DNA from: Acidilobaceae archaeon
Lineage (GTDB): Archaea; Thermoproteota; Thermoprotei_A; Sulfolobales; Acidilobaceae
Direction of reading: 5' to 3'
Assembly (NCBI GenBank): GCA_027014125.1
Contig: JALWEI010000036.1
Span: forward strand, 19,128 to 83,127
Length of the DNA stretch: 64,000 bases
The first letter of the stretch is position 1, and every line of letters begins with the position of its first letter. A program made the position numbers and the translations under genes. The notes beneath the pieces were generated by a model. It worked only from the letters and a program-made list of their open reading frames with translations, searched no databases and was not told where the DNA came from. Of the stretch, positions 44,028 to 51,810 are shown in pieces.

Positions 44028-44105
44028 GGGCCCGTCGTCTAGCCTGGTCAGGACGCCGCCCTCACACGGCGGAGGTCCGGGGTTCAAATCCCCGCGGGCC
44101 CACCA
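44028..44105 (+). tRNA. tRNA-Val(CAC)
   Basis: GGGCCCG acceptor, anticodon stem CCGCC/GGCGG with loop CTCACAC (anticodon CAC), T arm CGGGG-TTCAAAT-CCCCG, acceptor CGGGCCC, A, and encoded CCA at 44103-44105. All arms pair; no intron. Its bases 44063-44102 are repeated at 44876-44915, so this gene looks like the attachment site of an integrated element. Confidence 0.96.
44063..44102 (+). repeat. Left 40-bp direct repeat (3' part of tRNA-Val), candidate att site
   Basis: Covers the anticodon to the discriminator of tRNA-Val. The copy at 44876-44915 differs at one base (C44077 versus A44890). Repeats made of tRNA 3' ends are produced by site-specific integration. Confidence 0.75.
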
Positions 44106-44119
44106 TCCGATAACATCAC

Positions 44120-44479
44120 TTATTTTAACGGAATTATCCTTATAGTATTTCTACGAACTACAACTAGTTTGTCGTAGGGGTTCTCCACAGAATTGAGAGC
44201 GGAGATTATTCGATTTGTGATATATTCTGGATTAACAGGTGGAATTCGCATTAGCATAACGCCTGGCACGTTAGGATTAGTGAGAACGATTCTTCCGAAA
44301 TCCTTGTCAAATGTTATAATTATTCTCTTTTCCCTTATTGAGAGTTGTACTACTTGCTCATCACTAATACCAGGATTTACTTCCCAGACTGATACTACGT
44401 CATAGCTTAAGCTTCGGAGAGTCTTGATAGTAGTTCTCGGAACGTTTTCGTCGGCCAGGATTTTAGGCTTTGACAACAA
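44120..44479 (-). CDS. DUF5615 PIN-like toxin
   Basis: The protein has 119 residues. It has the PIN-like signature KILADENVPRTTIKTLRS, an acidic residue in NPGISDEQVV, and IITFDKDFGRIVL, as in DUF5615/Mut7-C-like proteins that pair with DUF433. Predicted RNase toxin. Overlaps the antitoxin gene by 17 nt. Codon use is AT-rich and unlike the neighbouring ribosomal genes. Confidence 0.85.
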   Translation of the reverse strand: MLSKPKILADENVPRTTIKTLRSLSYDVVSVWEVNPGISDEQVVQLSIREKRIIITFDKDFGRIVLTNPNVPGVMLMRIPPVNPEYITNRIISALNSVENPYDKLVVVRRNTIRIIPLK

Positions 44480-44696
44480 CTTCCTCCCTCAACACTCTTG
44501 CGGCATATCTTACTGCTGCCAACACATCCTCTCGTGTGAGATGTGGATATTCCTTCACTATATCGTCAATTGACCATCCATTGGCTATAAGCTCAAGTAT
44601 GAAGTAGACGGGAATCCTCGTCCCTTTTATAACAGGCTTGCCACCCATAATTTTCGGGTTAACAACTATCCTCTCCTCAGAATCAGCCATCGGCAC
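44463..44696 (-). CDS. DUF433 antitoxin
   Basis: The protein has 77 residues. DUF433 helix-turn-helix pattern: IVVNPKIMGGKPVIKGTRIP, then ANGWSIDDIVKEYPHLTREDVLAAVRYA. First gene of the pair, co-translated with the DUF5615 toxin; expected to neutralise it and repress the promoter. Confidence 0.88.
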   Translation of the reverse strand: MPMADSEERIVVNPKIMGGKPVIKGTRIPVYFILELIANGWSIDDIVKEYPHLTREDVLAAVRYAARVLREEVVVKA

Positions 44697-45120
44697 CTAC
44701 CCCATGTTGTATCTAGTAAACTCGGCTCACTTAAACCTAGCTGCTTTATTCTATAACTAGTCATGCATATCTGATATCTGATGATAAATGATATTGATTC
44801 CGGATATCCTTGTTGCTATGCATTTTGGATTAAATGCATATCGCTGACATGTATTGCCGCATATAGTTGCGTTCCCACACGGCGGAGGTACGGGGTTCAA
44901 ATCCCCGCGGGCCCATCACCTAACTGGTAATATTTTCAAGAAAATTGATATCTTCTATTATCCTCTATTATATCATTATATATACTAGTGTGATCTTCTC
45001 GTTTAGCTCTTTGATATTCTATAACAAGAAATACTAAGGCGTTCAGATATCAGCTTTGGTAGTGAGTGATGGATGCGAGGCACAATAATGCCCGGATGAG
45101 AGTTAGGCGGATAGCTCAAC
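44697..45120. other. AT-rich non-coding interval containing the right tRNA-Val repeat
   Basis: 424 nt without a supported gene. It includes short tandem-like ATCTGATATCTGATGATAAATGATATTGAT near 44768 and the 40-bp tRNA repeat at 44876-44915. About 200 nt of AT-rich sequence follow, up to the second DUF433/DUF5615 locus. The composition suggests foreign DNA. Confidence 0.5.
44876..44915 (+). repeat. Right 40-bp direct repeat (tRNA-Val 3' fragment), candidate att site
   Basis: A partial tRNA with no acceptor 5' strand or D arm, so it cannot be a functional tRNA. It repeats 44063-44102 with one mismatch, and the homology ends exactly at the discriminator base. Confidence 0.75.
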
Positions 45121-45273
45121 TCATAAGCAATCATCAGCAAAATCACTATCTCTTGTAATTAATATTAAGTTCTTTCCACCTTGAGGTACATATTCATCAT
45201 GGAAGTCTTTCTGTCTTAGTAGCTTAAAAATTGTTCTGGGTACGTTTTCGTCGAGTAGAAATCGGTATGACAC
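45121..45273 (-). pseudogene. Truncated DUF5615-type toxin
   Basis: From GTG 45273 the product is about 50 residues: YRFLLDENVPRTIFKLLRQK and then, after a gap of about a dozen family residues, LILITRDSDFADDCL and stop. Intact relatives such as the gene at 44120-44479 run to about 119 residues. It lies after and overlapping a DUF433 gene, so the toxin of this pair seems internally deleted and cut short. Confidence 0.6.
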
Positions 45274-45487
45274 GCCTCTCCCTCCTAAGGAACTCGACTG
45301 CAAGAGCTATTGCCTCAAGAATCATCTCCTTGCTTAGCTGGGGATACTCCTCTAAGATATCCTCGATACTCATACCAGACGCAATCATTTCAAGAACATC
45401 GGCTACCAGAATTCTTGTACCCTTAAAGACTGGTTTACTGTGGCAAACATTTGGATTTATCTTAATCCATTTAAACTTCCGCTTCAC
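45224..45487 (-). CDS. DUF433 antitoxin, second copy
   Basis: The protein has 87 residues: IKINPNVCHSKPVFKGTRILV, then ASGMSIEDILEEYPQLSKEMI. Same family as 44463-44696 but clearly diverged, so not a recent duplicate. Its basic C-terminal tail (STRRKRTQNNF) overlaps the toxin remnant by 50 nt and may be a read-through extension. ATG 45487. Confidence 0.78.
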   Translation of the reverse strand: MKRKFKWIKINPNVCHSKPVFKGTRILVADVLEMIASGMSIEDILEEYPQLSKEMILEAIALAVEFLRRERRVIPISTRRKRTQNNF

Positions 45488-45595
45488 ATCATCTCTTCAG
45501 TGCTTATTTAGCTTACCCAGCTCTCTTAAAGCTGCCTGGGATGTAGCAATCCTCCCGGGTGTCTATATGGTAACTAAGGACATTTGATTGTTGTG

Positions 45596-46621
45596 TTATT
45601 TGTCGGGCTGCTTGTTTTGTTGTGGTTTGTATCCTGGTGTTGTTTGTAGTAGTGTGGTGAACCATTGTGAGTTGAGTATGTTTGCCAGCTCTTCTACTCT
45701 CTTGTTGTGTGTCGTGGTTGTGTAGCACTCGTATTTTTCCCATGACAGGTGTATGTATGGTATCTTGTACTTATCTGCGGTGTATCTTAGTGTTATTGTT
45801 ATGTCAGCTTCTCCCTTGGCTATGCTCCGGGCTGTGTCTTCGTGTGTCCACCCGATTACTTTCGTATATTTGTCGGGCCACCCGGTGGGTTCGTTGCCTA
45901 GTACTTGTTTGGCTAGTATCTTCTGGTATAGCCTTGTGCCGGCCCCGGGTGGGCGGCTTGCCATTGATAGTTTTCCTTCTACTACTAGCTGTATTGCCTC
46001 TCTCACACTTCTAACAGGGCGTCGGGGGTTGTAGGCTAGTACTAGCTCTCTTAGGTAGCCTCCTATCTTTAGCGGTTCCTCGACTTGGTAGTGTTCTAGG
46101 TATGGCTTGTTGTAGAGTCCAGTGTTGGGGTCGTATAGGTGTATGCACGCAACATCTGCCTCGCCTAGGGATAGCATTGCTAGGCTCCTAGAGGATCCTA
46201 TGCACGCCCCCTCCACCCCGGGGGCCCTGTTTAGGGCCATCTCTAGTAGCGGGTCGCTACTGTAAGCCACGAACACGCCGTGGGCTTGGTGTCTCCCCGG
46301 CTGGCGGGGGCCCACGCCTAGCATCCTGGATGCCCTCTTGTACTCCGCCAGGACCTGCCTGGCTTGTGATGTCAGCCTCGCCCCGCCGCCCCTCTTGCCT
46401 CCCCTCCTGGTCTCAACTAGCCGGTGGCCGAGGATCCTCTCCGCCCTTACTATCTTCTCCCAGGCCCTGGAGTATGGTATACCCGCCTCTCTCGAGGCGG
46501 CTAGTATACTCCCCCTCGCATCTACTAGCTCTAGTATGAGTGCTAGGTCCTCGTCTACAACCTCCACGCCATCCTTCTCTAGGACCAGCTTCACCCTGGG
46601 TCGTAGCAACGCCGCCACCAC
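45596..46621 (-). CDS. ModE-like regulator with substrate-binding-protein-like C-terminal domain
   Basis: The protein has 341 residues. N-terminal winged helix of the ModE/LysR type (about 20-95: ILELVDARGSILAASREAG, YSRAWEKIVRAERILG, LVETRRGGKRGGGARLT). The C-terminal domain (about 115-325) resembles periplasmic-binding folds of the TupA/PstS group. This domain pairing is known for archaeal regulators of molybdate or tungstate uptake. It is divergent from a tungstate-type ABC transporter and separated from it by a CGTTA/TAACG dyad. GTG 46621 (or 46618) starts 8 nt from that dyad, which implies autoregulation. The C-terminus is Gln/Lys-rich. Confidence 0.85.
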   Translation of the reverse strand: MVAALLRPRVKLVLEKDGVEVVDEDLALILELVDARGSILAASREAGIPYSRAWEKIVRAERILGHRLVETRRGGKRGGGARLTSQARQVLAEYKRASRMLGVGPRQPGRHQAHGVFVAYSSDPLLEMALNRAPGVEGACIGSSRSLAMLSLGEADVACIHLYDPNTGLYNKPYLEHYQVEEPLKIGGYLRELVLAYNPRRPVRSVREAIQLVVEGKLSMASRPPGAGTRLYQKILAKQVLGNEPTGWPDKYTKVIGWTHEDTARSIAKGEADITITLRYTADKYKIPYIHLSWEKYECYTTTTHNKRVEELANILNSQWFTTLLQTTPGYKPQQNKQPDK

Positions 46622-46628
46622 GGAGATC

Positions 46629-46657
46629 CGTTAACCGTTTCACGTATCCGGATAACG
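46629..46657. promoter_or_regulatory. ModE-like operator dyad between the regulator and the tungstate transporter
   Basis: CGTTAACCG (46629-46637), 11 nt, CGGATAACG (46649-46657); the half-sites are inverted with one mismatch. Bacterial ModE boxes have the same CGTTA...TAACG ends. The dyad abuts a CTTAAAG box at 46658-46664 for the transporter and lies over the start region of the regulator. Confidence 0.6.
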
Positions 46658-46702
46658 CTTAAAGCCCTTAACATTCCATAGACTCCGGGCCGGGGCCCTC
46701 AC

Positions 46703-47602
46703 ATGGCGCGGAGGATGCTAGCAAACCTCAACTATACACTCCCCCTAGCCCTAATAGTCATAGTTGCCGTCCTAGCTGCATCATACATACTCAAACCCGG
46801 CGAGGTCGAGCTACGGGTCTCAACAACCACCAGCCTCTACAACACAGGCCTACTAGACTACATAGCCAACGAGTTCTCCAAGGAGAACCCCCGGGTATTC
46901 GTAGAGTTCATAGCGGTAGGCACAGGGGAGGCCCTGAAGAGGGCGGAGAGGGGCGACGCATGCCTTGCCCTGGTACACGCACCCAGCCTAGAGAGGGAGT
47001 ACATAGAGAAGGGAGTACTAGGCGAGGGGAGGATTATAGCATACAACTACTTCATAATAGCAGGCCCGCCCAGCGACCCGGCTAAAGTTAGAGATGCGTC
47101 CAGCGCAGCCGAGGCCTTCAGGAGGATAGCGGAGGCCGGGGCTAGGGGCGAGGCAGTCTTCGTGAGTAGGGGCGACAACTCGGGCACACACGTCAAGGAG
47201 ATGAGCCTATGGAAGCTAGCCGGGGTAACGCCGCGGGGAGAATGGTATAAGGAGAGCGGGCAGGGGATGGCCCAGACGCTAGTTATAGCCAGCGAGCTGG
47301 GGGCGTATACGCTCAGCGATATAGGCACCTACCTGAAGCTCAAGGCCGAGGGCAGGCTTCCCGGCATAGTGGAGCTGTACCACAACTCGAGCGAGCTACT
47401 CAACATATACAGCGCCTACCTAGTCTCATCATGCACCGGCGAGGAGGCCGACGCCGCCAAGGAGTTCATGGACTTCCTATGGGAGAGGCAGGACCTCATA
47501 GCATCCTACGGCGTGGAGGAGTACGGCCAACCCCTATTCTACCCCGCCAAGGACAGGCTAGACTGGCTGGAGGAGGAGTGGAGCAGGCTGGCTAGGGGAT
47601 AG
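46703..47602 (+). CDS. tupA: Tungstate-type ABC transporter substrate-binding protein (TupA-like)
   Basis: The protein has 299 residues. An N-terminal membrane anchor (PLALIVIVAVLAASYIL) is followed by LRVSTTTSLYNTGLLDYIANEF, the TupA hallmark STTTS, and FVSRGDNSGTHVKEMSLW. It binds an oxyanion outside the cell and delivers it to the permease encoded 3 nt downstream. Tungstate is the likely ligand because hyperthermophiles rely on tungsten enzymes. Confidence 0.9.
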   Translation: MARRMLANLNYTLPLALIVIVAVLAASYILKPGEVELRVSTTTSLYNTGLLDYIANEFSKENPRVFVEFIAVGTGEALKRAERGDACLALVHAPSLEREYIEKGVLGEGRIIAYNYFIIAGPPSDPAKVRDASSAAEAFRRIAEAGARGEAVFVSRGDNSGTHVKEMSLWKLAGVTPRGEWYKESGQGMAQTLVIASELGAYTLSDIGTYLKLKAEGRLPGIVELYHNSSELLNIYSAYLVSSCTGEEADAAKEFMDFLWERQDLIASYGVEEYGQPLFYPAKDRLDWLEEEWSRLARG

Positions 47603-47604
47603 GA

Positions 47605-48231
47605 GTGGAGGACCTAGTTGGAGTAACAGCAAGGACACTATACATCTCCACGACAGCCACAATACTAGCATCCCTATGGGGAATACCCATAGCATACCTG
47701 ATAGCCTCCAGGAGGCTACAAACACTTGCAACAGTATTCGAGGCCCTCGTAGGGATCCCCACGGTCCTCATAGGCCTACTCCTATACCTACTACTAAGCA
47801 AGCAAGGCCCGCTAGGCAGCCTCAACCTGCTCTACACACCCACCGCGATAATCCTTGGAGAAGCGGTGCTTGTAACCCCCCTAATCGTGGGGGCCAGCCA
47901 CCGTATACTAAAGGCCTCGATAGACACCTACGGAGAGCTCGCCGCCAGCCTAGGCGCGAGCAGGATCCAAGCCATGGCGCTAGCCCTAGCCGAGAGCCTA
48001 CCCGGCATAGCTTCATCTATGGCGATGGCATTCTCCAGGGCCGTAGGCGAGCTCGGCATAGCGCTACTAGTGGGCGGCAACCTTAAGGGATACACTAGGA
48101 CGCTCTCCACCTCCATAGCCCTGGAGGTCTCGATGGGAGAATACGGCGATGCGATTAGGCTAGGAGCAGTGCTACTATCCCTTTCCCTAGGATTCTCGAT
48201 AGTTGCAAGGCTACTGGGTGGAAGGGGATGA
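47605..48231 (+). CDS. tupB: Tungstate-type ABC transporter permease (TupB-like)
   Basis: The protein has 208 residues and about five helices. The EAA-type loop is YGELAASLGASRIQAMALALAES, followed by FSRAVGELGIALLVGGNL, as in TupB. Overlaps the ATPase by 4 nt (ATGA). The start is TTG/GTG at 47605. Confidence 0.9.
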   Translation: MEDLVGVTARTLYISTTATILASLWGIPIAYLIASRRLQTLATVFEALVGIPTVLIGLLLYLLLSKQGPLGSLNLLYTPTAIILGEAVLVTPLIVGASHRILKASIDTYGELAASLGASRIQAMALALAESLPGIASSMAMAFSRAVGELGIALLVGGNLKGYTRTLSTSIALEVSMGEYGDAIRLGAVLLSLSLGFSIVARLLGGRG

Positions 48232-48905
48232 TAGAGGCCAGGAAGGTGTGGCTACGCTACACCCCCAGCCAGGAGTGGGTGCTCAGGGACGCTTCACTCA
48301 CCCTAGCCCCCGGCAGGATAGTAGCCCTGATGGGGCCCAACGGTAGTGGGAAGACGAGCATGCTGAAGGTGCTGGCTGGCCTAATCAAGCCGGGTAGAGG
48401 CGAGGTCCTATACGAGGGCTCCGACATCTGGTCCATGGACGAGTCTAGGAGGCTCCAGGCCAGGAGGGCTGCGGTGTATGTGTCGGAGAAGCCAGTCATG
48501 GTCAGGGGCACGGTTATGGATAACCTGCTTCTAGGCCTCAGGCTCCGTGGTGCTGAGCCCCGGCAGGCCAGGGATGCGCTGGATCGTGTTGTAGAGGGGC
48601 TAGGCCTCAAGGGGATGCTGGACATGGATGCTCGCAGGCTCTCTGCTGGCCAGGCCCAGATGGTCTCAATAGCCAGGGCCCTGGTCCTGAAGCCAAGGTA
48701 CCTGCTCCTAGACGAGCCCTTCTCCCACCTGGACAGGGCCAGGAGGCGCCTATTGGCAGAGCTACTCGAGGAGCTACGAGGAGAGGGTGTAGGGATCGCC
48801 ATCGCAGGCCACGAGGAGCTATACACGCTCGAGCTTGCCGACAGCGTTGCCTGGATAGAGTCGGGAAGGGTAGCAATGCAGGAGCCCGGTAGCGTACTTA
48901 TTTAG
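48228..48905 (+). CDS. tupC: Tungstate-type ABC transporter ATPase (TupC-like)
   Basis: The protein has 225 residues. Walker A MGPNGSGKTSM, signature LSAGQAQMVSIARAL, Walker B YLLLDEPFSHLD. Short, lacking the C-terminal regulatory domain of ModC, which fits TupC. Third gene of the operon. Confidence 0.92.
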   Translation: MIEARKVWLRYTPSQEWVLRDASLTLAPGRIVALMGPNGSGKTSMLKVLAGLIKPGRGEVLYEGSDIWSMDESRRLQARRAAVYVSEKPVMVRGTVMDNLLLGLRLRGAEPRQARDALDRVVEGLGLKGMLDMDARRLSAGQAQMVSIARALVLKPRYLLLDEPFSHLDRARRRLLAELLEELRGEGVGIAIAGHEELYTLELADSVAWIESGRVAMQEPGSVLI

Positions 48906-48940
48906 CTGTGAGGCCCGCCCTTCCCTTCAACGGGTGACTG

Positions 48941-50188
48941 GTGCTGGCCAGCGATAAGAGGCAGCCCGAGCTTAATGTGGGTGTAGTGGGCCATGTAGAC
49001 CATGGCAAGACAACGCTAGTCCAGGCCCTCACCGGGATCTGGACCATGAGGCACAGCGAGGAGATCAAGAGGGGCATGACGATCAAGCTTGGATACGCGG
49101 ATGGGGAGATATGGGAGTGCGAGGGATGCGGGTTCCCCGACAAGTTCAGTCCCGAGCCCGTGTGCGAGTGTAGTAGCGAGGCCACGCCCCGGCTTAGGAG
49201 GAGGGTCTCCTACGTGGATGCCCCCGGCCACGAGATACTCATGGCTACAATGCTCAGCGGCGCCGCCCTGATGGATGGAGCAATACTGGTGGTTGCCGCT
49301 AACGAGCCCTGCCCCCAGCCCCAGACCAGGGAGCACCTGGTCGCGCTAGAGATCATAGGCATAAAGAACATCGTGATAGTCCAGAATAAGGTAGACGTCG
49401 TGAGCCCTGAGCGGGCTAGGGAGAGTTACCAGGAGATACTGAGGTTCATAGAGGGCACCATAGCGGAGGGAGCCCCTATCATACCAGTCAGCGCACTCAA
49501 AAGGGCTAACATCGATGCAGTCCTAGCAGCCATAGAAGAGTACATGCCCACGCCCGAGAGGGACCTAGACAAGCCTCCCCTAATGTTCATAGCTAGGAGC
49601 TTCGACGTAAACAAGCCTGGAACCCCTCCCGAGAGGCTAGTCGGCGGGGTCATAGGAGGGGCCATAATGCACGGCGTCTTCAAGGTCGGAGACGAGATCG
49701 AGATCAAGCCGGGCCTCGCAGTCAAAAAGCCAGGGGGAAGGATAGAGTACACCCCGCTATACACCAGGATAGAGAGCCTCCGCTTCGGCAACATACAGGT
49801 GGAGGAGGCCAAGCCCGGGGGCCTGGTAGCTATAGGGACAAGCCTAGACCCCTCCATAACAAAATCCGACAACCTAGTCGGGAACATCGTCGGCAGGCCC
49901 GGGGAGACGCCCCCTGTACTAGATACCCTACGGATCGAGTACAACCTGCTCGACAGGGTCGTGGGCATGAAGGAGGAGGTCAGGGTCGAGCCCATACGGA
50001 GGGGCGAAATGCTAATGCTAACAGTAGGCACCGCCATAACCCTAGGCACAGCAACAAGCGTTAGCAAGGACACCGTAGAGGTCAGGCTAAGGAGGCCAGT
50101 AGTAGGCTGGGATGGAGCCAGGGTTGCAATAAGCAGGAGGATCCACGGGAGATGGAGGCTGGTAGGCTGGGGCATACTAAGAGAGTAG
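48941..50188 (+). CDS. Translation initiation factor 2 gamma subunit (aIF2-gamma)
   Basis: The protein has 415 residues. GTPase that delivers initiator Met-tRNA to the ribosome with the alpha and beta subunits. G1 [11 protein letters not shown]3 DAPGHE, G4 NKVD and G5 SA are clear. A zinc knuckle [18 protein letters not shown] at about 57-74 is specific to this factor. GTG 48941 gives the normal N-terminus. A PIN-domain gene overlaps its end by 37 nt. Confidence 0.97.
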   Translation: MLASDKRQPELNVGVVGHVDHGKTTLVQALTGIWTMRHSEEIKRGMTIKLGYADGEIWECEGCGFPDKFSPEPVCECSSEATPRLRRRVSYVDAPGHEILMATMLSGAALMDGAILVVAANEPCPQPQTREHLVALEIIGIKNIVIVQNKVDVVSPERARESYQEILRFIEGTIAEGAPIIPVSALKRANIDAVLAAIEEYMPTPERDLDKPPLMFIARSFDVNKPGTPPERLVGGVIGGAIMHGVFKVGDEIEIKPGLAVKKPGGRIEYTPLYTRIESLRFGNIQVEEAKPGGLVAIGTSLDPSITKSDNLVGNIVGRPGETPPVLDTLRIEYNLLDRVVGMKEEVRVEPIRRGEMLMLTVGTAITLGTATSVSKDTVEVRLRRPVVGWDGARVAISRRIHGRWRLVGWGILRE

Positions 50189-50589
50189 CCCTCCTAGACA
50201 CCAACACGCTCATCTACATGGCCCAGGGCCTAATACCCCCATCATCACTCCTGGAAGAAGCAGGCTACCCCCAACTAGCGACAACCAGCAAGGTAGTAGA
50301 GGAGCTAGAGAAGCTAGCCGCCCTAGGCAAACCCTCCACGAGGAGAGCCGCTAAGGCGGCACTCAGCCTGCTCAACAGGCTTGGGGTCAAAGTGCTAGAG
50401 TGGGGCGGGAGCGGGGATGCCGACGACTCGCTGGAGGCCGCCGCGCTCTTGCTCAAGCATAGCGGGGCCCAGGTGCTAGTTGCGACCAGCGATAGGACGC
50501 TAAGATCCAGGCTACGCCTCCACGGGATCCCCACACTATACTATAGAGAGTCCCGTGGGGGCGTTGAGCTGGAGTGGGATCCATTGTAG
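50152..50589 (+). CDS. PIN-domain protein of the Fcf1/Utp24-like type (COG1412 group)
   Basis: The protein has 145 residues. PIN motifs: [10 protein letters not shown] with first Asp, [11 protein letters not shown] with Glu, [10 protein letters not shown] and [12 protein letters not shown] with later Asp residues. This archaeal group is commonly linked to aIF2-gamma and is related to eukaryotic rRNA-processing nucleases, not VapC toxins. Its 3' end overlaps the convergent flippase-like gene by 49 nt. A later start (GTG or ATG near 50160-50185) is possible. Confidence 0.85.
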   Translation: MEAGRLGHTKRVALLDTNTLIYMAQGLIPPSSLLEEAGYPQLATTSKVVEELEKLAALGKPSTRRAAKAALSLLNRLGVKVLEWGGSGDADDSLEAAALLLKHSGAQVLVATSDRTLRSRLRLHGIPTLYYRESRGGVELEWDPL

Positions 50590-51602
50590 CCGCAGTCCTC
50601 GATCCCCCTAGCCACACTTGCCAGGTAGGCCCTCATCCTAGGCACTAGCACCAGGATTAGGGTGCCCGGCAGCAGGCCTGCTATGATGAATGACGCCCTC
50701 CAGGCCACCAGCTCCCTAGGGTCTAGCAGCGCCTCTAGCCCGTACTCGAATACAAGGGCGCCTCCGGGCGTTGGGGCCATCGATAGCGCGTATGAGACCT
50801 CAAGTACTATAAACCACCATACGAACTCCCCGCTCCACCTCAAGGCTGCCCCCACTGCTAGCGCCTCCAATGCATGGGCTACTAGTGTTAGGAGCAGGCC
50901 TGGCGCTAGGATCCTCGCGGATATCCCTCCCCTGAGTATCTCCAGGAATACGAGCCTCTGCCTCCTTGCATAGCACCACCACTCCCTCCTCCCGGTAACC
51001 CTGAGGACAAGCTCCTCCACTGTTGGAGTTCTGGCGAAGGCTACCCCTAGAGTCCATAGCGCCGCTACCACGGCTGATACCAGTAGGAGTATCCATGTTT
51101 CCGGTAGGCCCACCAGCCCGATTATGAGGGCCATGACGACGGGGAGTATTAGGTCGTAGATAGTCTCTATAATAGCTAGCCCGGTTGCAGCCCCTATACT
51201 CATCCCGGAGTATGCCCCAATAACTCCCGCCCTTAGGGGTGTGCTCGCTGAGGAGGCTGGAGAGAGTAGCGCCGCCCATCTGCCCACGAGCCTTGCTATA
51301 AGCGCTCCGGTTAGGCCCAGCCTATGCCCCATGAGCCTGGCTAGGACCACTAGTCTGGCTGCCCTCACCGCCTCTCCGGCTACTATGAATGCGAGGACCT
51401 GTAGAAGCATCTCTGGTGGTATGGAGAGTATTATGTCGATCACTACTGGTAGGGGCCCTACGACTAGCCTGAGGCCTAGTATTGTTAGTACTACGAGTAC
51501 TATAGCTCCTAGGGCTAGGTACATCTTGTGCCGGGACTTGGATTGGGTAGGCTCCCTACGCTCGTGTGTCCTCACCTTGATCGGCCCCGGGGTTAAGGTC
51601 AT
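50541..51602 (-). CDS. Integral membrane protein of the UPF0104/lysylphosphatidylglycerol-synthase TM family
   Basis: The protein has 353 residues with about 7-8 hydrophobic helices. The family motif near the C-terminus (ALSMAPTPGGALVFEYGLEALL) with the conserved PxPGGxxxxE pattern is present. Relatives act as lipid or glycolipid flippases, including AglD-like proteins in archaeal glycosylation. The first 26 residues are basic and hydrophilic and may not all be translated; ATG 51524 (MYLALG) is a later option. Confidence 0.85.
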   Translation of the reverse strand: MTLTPGPIKVRTHERREPTQSKSRHKMYLALGAIVLVVLTILGLRLVVGPLPVVIDIILSIPPEMLLQVLAFIVAGEAVRAARLVVLARLMGHRLGLTGALIARLVGRWAALLSPASSASTPLRAGVIGAYSGMSIGAATGLAIIETIYDLILPVVMALIIGLVGLPETWILLLVSAVVAALWTLGVAFARTPTVEELVLRVTGRREWWCYARRQRLVFLEILRGGISARILAPGLLLTLVAHALEALAVGAALRWSGEFVWWFIVLEVSYALSMAPTPGGALVFEYGLEALLDPRELVAWRASFIIAGLLPGTLILVLVPRMRAYLASVARGIEDCGYNGSHSSSTPPRDSL

Positions 51603-51810
51603 CGCCCCTTACTTCCGGGTCAGCTGTCCTGGCCGCGTTCATCCCCAGCTGTGCCCGGGTCGCCGCTTTTAACCCTCGTCATCCCCATGCACTATCCCGT
51701 GTGTGGCCTCGGGTTTTAATTGGGCTCCCGGGGGGTCTCGGGGTCCCGTTGTTACACCTTTAGATATATCTTCACCCGATATTAACCCGTTCTGGCCCCC
51801 TGCTCATGGG

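Larger units (their letters stand above)
44103..44915. mobile_element. Putative small integrated element or remnant at tRNA-Val
   Basis: An 813-nt segment bounded by the 40-bp repeats. It is much more AT-rich than the ribosomal cluster to its left. It carries a DUF433/DUF5615 toxin-antitoxin pair (44120-44696) and about 180 nt without genes. No integrase is present, so it is either a remnant or was moved by an enzyme encoded elsewhere. Confidence 0.55.

Noticed and set aside
44768..44800. C/D-box-like CTGATGA and short ATCTGAT repeats
   Set aside because: Low-complexity AT-rich sequence. C box and D box cannot be placed with correct order and spacing.
44876..44915. Second tRNA-Val gene
   Set aside because: Only the anticodon-to-discriminator part is present; no 5' acceptor strand or D arm precedes it. 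It is a repeat, not a tRNA.
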